Below, one piece after another: positions 5,970 through 6,323 of a stretch of DNA of 6,323 nt. The notes under the pieces were generated by a model, which saw nothing but the letters and a program-made list of their open reading frames with translations, did not search any database and had not been told where the DNA came from. Position 1 is the first letter of the stretch. The number at the start of each line of letters is the position of its first letter. Source of the DNA: Bacilli bacterium (lineage in GTDB: Bacteria > Bacillota_I > Bacilli_A > RFN20 > CAG-288); contig CAAGIQ010000211.1 in NCBI GenBank assembly GCA_900769965.1, positions 1 through 6,323 of the forward strand. Reading direction: 5' to 3'. Position numbers and translations under genes: made by a program.

Positions 5970-6197
5970 ATGAACGAAATTTACGAAAAGCTTTCTAAGA
6001 TTGTCGGAAAGAAAATCAAAGGTCAAAACGTCGATGAAAATTCATCGTTAACAGACTTGGGATTAGATAGTCTTGATAAAGCTGAAATCATGATTAACAT
6101 CGAAGATGAATTCGGTATCGAATTTGAGGAAGAAGAAATGCTCCACGTCGTTACTGTAAAAGATCTTCAAGAATTGATTGAAAAGAAAACAAAATAA
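5970..6197 (+). CDS. acpP: Acyl carrier protein
   Basis: This 75-residue acidic four-helix protein carries growing acyl chains on 4'-phosphopantetheine for fatty acid or phospholipid synthesis. The attachment site is Ser34 in GLDSLD, a form of the usual DSL motif with Leu where many ACPs have Ala. Helix II continues AEIMINIEDEFGIEFEEEE, the acidic recognition helix for partner enzymes. The length is normal. The ATG has GAGGTG (5959-5964) at good spacing. It is not next to fab or plsX genes here; it sits between terminators with its own promoter, so it is a single-gene unit. It could be a second, specialised ACP, but nothing in the sequence forces that. Confidence 0.93.
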   Translation: MNEIYEKLSKIVGKKIKGQNVDENSSLTDLGLDSLDKAEIMINIEDEFGIEFEEEEMLHVVTVKDLQELIEKKTK

Positions 6198-6205
6198 TTG
6201 CAAAC

Positions 6206-6238
6206 GAGGTTAGATTTATAATCGACCTCTTTTCTTTT
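6206..6238 (+). terminator. Intrinsic terminator of acpP
   Basis: The stem GAGGTT (6206-6211)/GACCTC (6224-6229) includes one T-G pair. After a single bulged A (6212) it continues as GATT (6213-6216)/AATC (6220-6223) with a TAT loop. A TTTTCTTTT tract (6230-6238) follows. The stem starts 9 nt after the acpP stop. Confidence 0.85.
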
Positions 6239-6323
6239 GGCTTACTTTTCTAGATTATTTTATCTGTTTCTTTACTATAGGGAACAATTTACTTAAGATA
6301 TATGTGCACGATACTTCTTTTTA

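Noticed and set aside
6302..6323. ATG near the right edge as the beginning of a new plus-strand gene
   Set aside because: Only seven codons are visible, there is no clear Shine-Dalgarno sequence, and the TACTAT at 6273-6278 lacks a -35. It is possible but unsupported.
6255..6323. Short minus-strand open frame at the right edge that might be the tail of a convergent gene
   Set aside because: The frame has a stop at 6321-6323, so it cannot be the end of a gene entering from outside; the other two minus frames also stop within about 35 bases.

Overview
This is a low-GC bacterial chromosomal segment of ordinary housekeeping and cell-envelope genes. It probably comes from a Bacillota or Mycoplasmatota-related lineage, such as an uncultured Bacilli, Erysipelotrichales or RF39-like group. 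The reasons are A+T-rich codon choice, Gram-positive-style ribosome binding sites (AGGAGG, GAGGTG), sigma-A-like promoters and a 57-residue ribosomal protein S21. Tryptophan is read only from TGG and one gene ends in TGA, which argues for the standard code rather than the mycoplasma code. The lineage call is inference from style, not a database match.

Layout. (1) Positions 2-2445, plus strand: a two-gene unit. The first gene is an SPFH-domain protein ending in three zinc ribbons; its start lies outside the window. The second is a protein with two N-terminal zinc ribbons and two C-terminal membrane helices. They resemble the YdjI and YdjG partners of the Bacillus subtilis pspA-ydjGHI membrane-stress operon. 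(2) Positions 2447-3190, minus strand: an esterase-family alpha/beta hydrolase that meets the previous gene tail to tail with one base between the stop codons. (3) Positions 3191-3304: a divergent promoter region. (4) Positions 3305-5527, plus strand: a tight three-gene operon of a HAD-family phosphatase-like protein with a DxN motif, an MscS-type mechanosensitive channel and a YfcE-like metallophosphodiesterase. (5) Positions 5528-5650: hairpins and a near-consensus promoter for rpsU. (6) rpsU (S21), read from a TTG start, with a strong intrinsic terminator. (7) acpP (acyl carrier protein), with its own promoter and terminator. The last 85 bases hold nothing I can support.

Much of the window concerns the membrane: a putative SPFH scaffold with a zinc-ribbon membrane partner, an osmotic safety valve and a lipid-synthesis carrier. 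I see no mobile element, CRISPR array, tRNA, rRNA or defence locus. The least understood part is the SPFH/zinc-ribbon pair. It belongs to a recognisable family, so I do not claim a new system.
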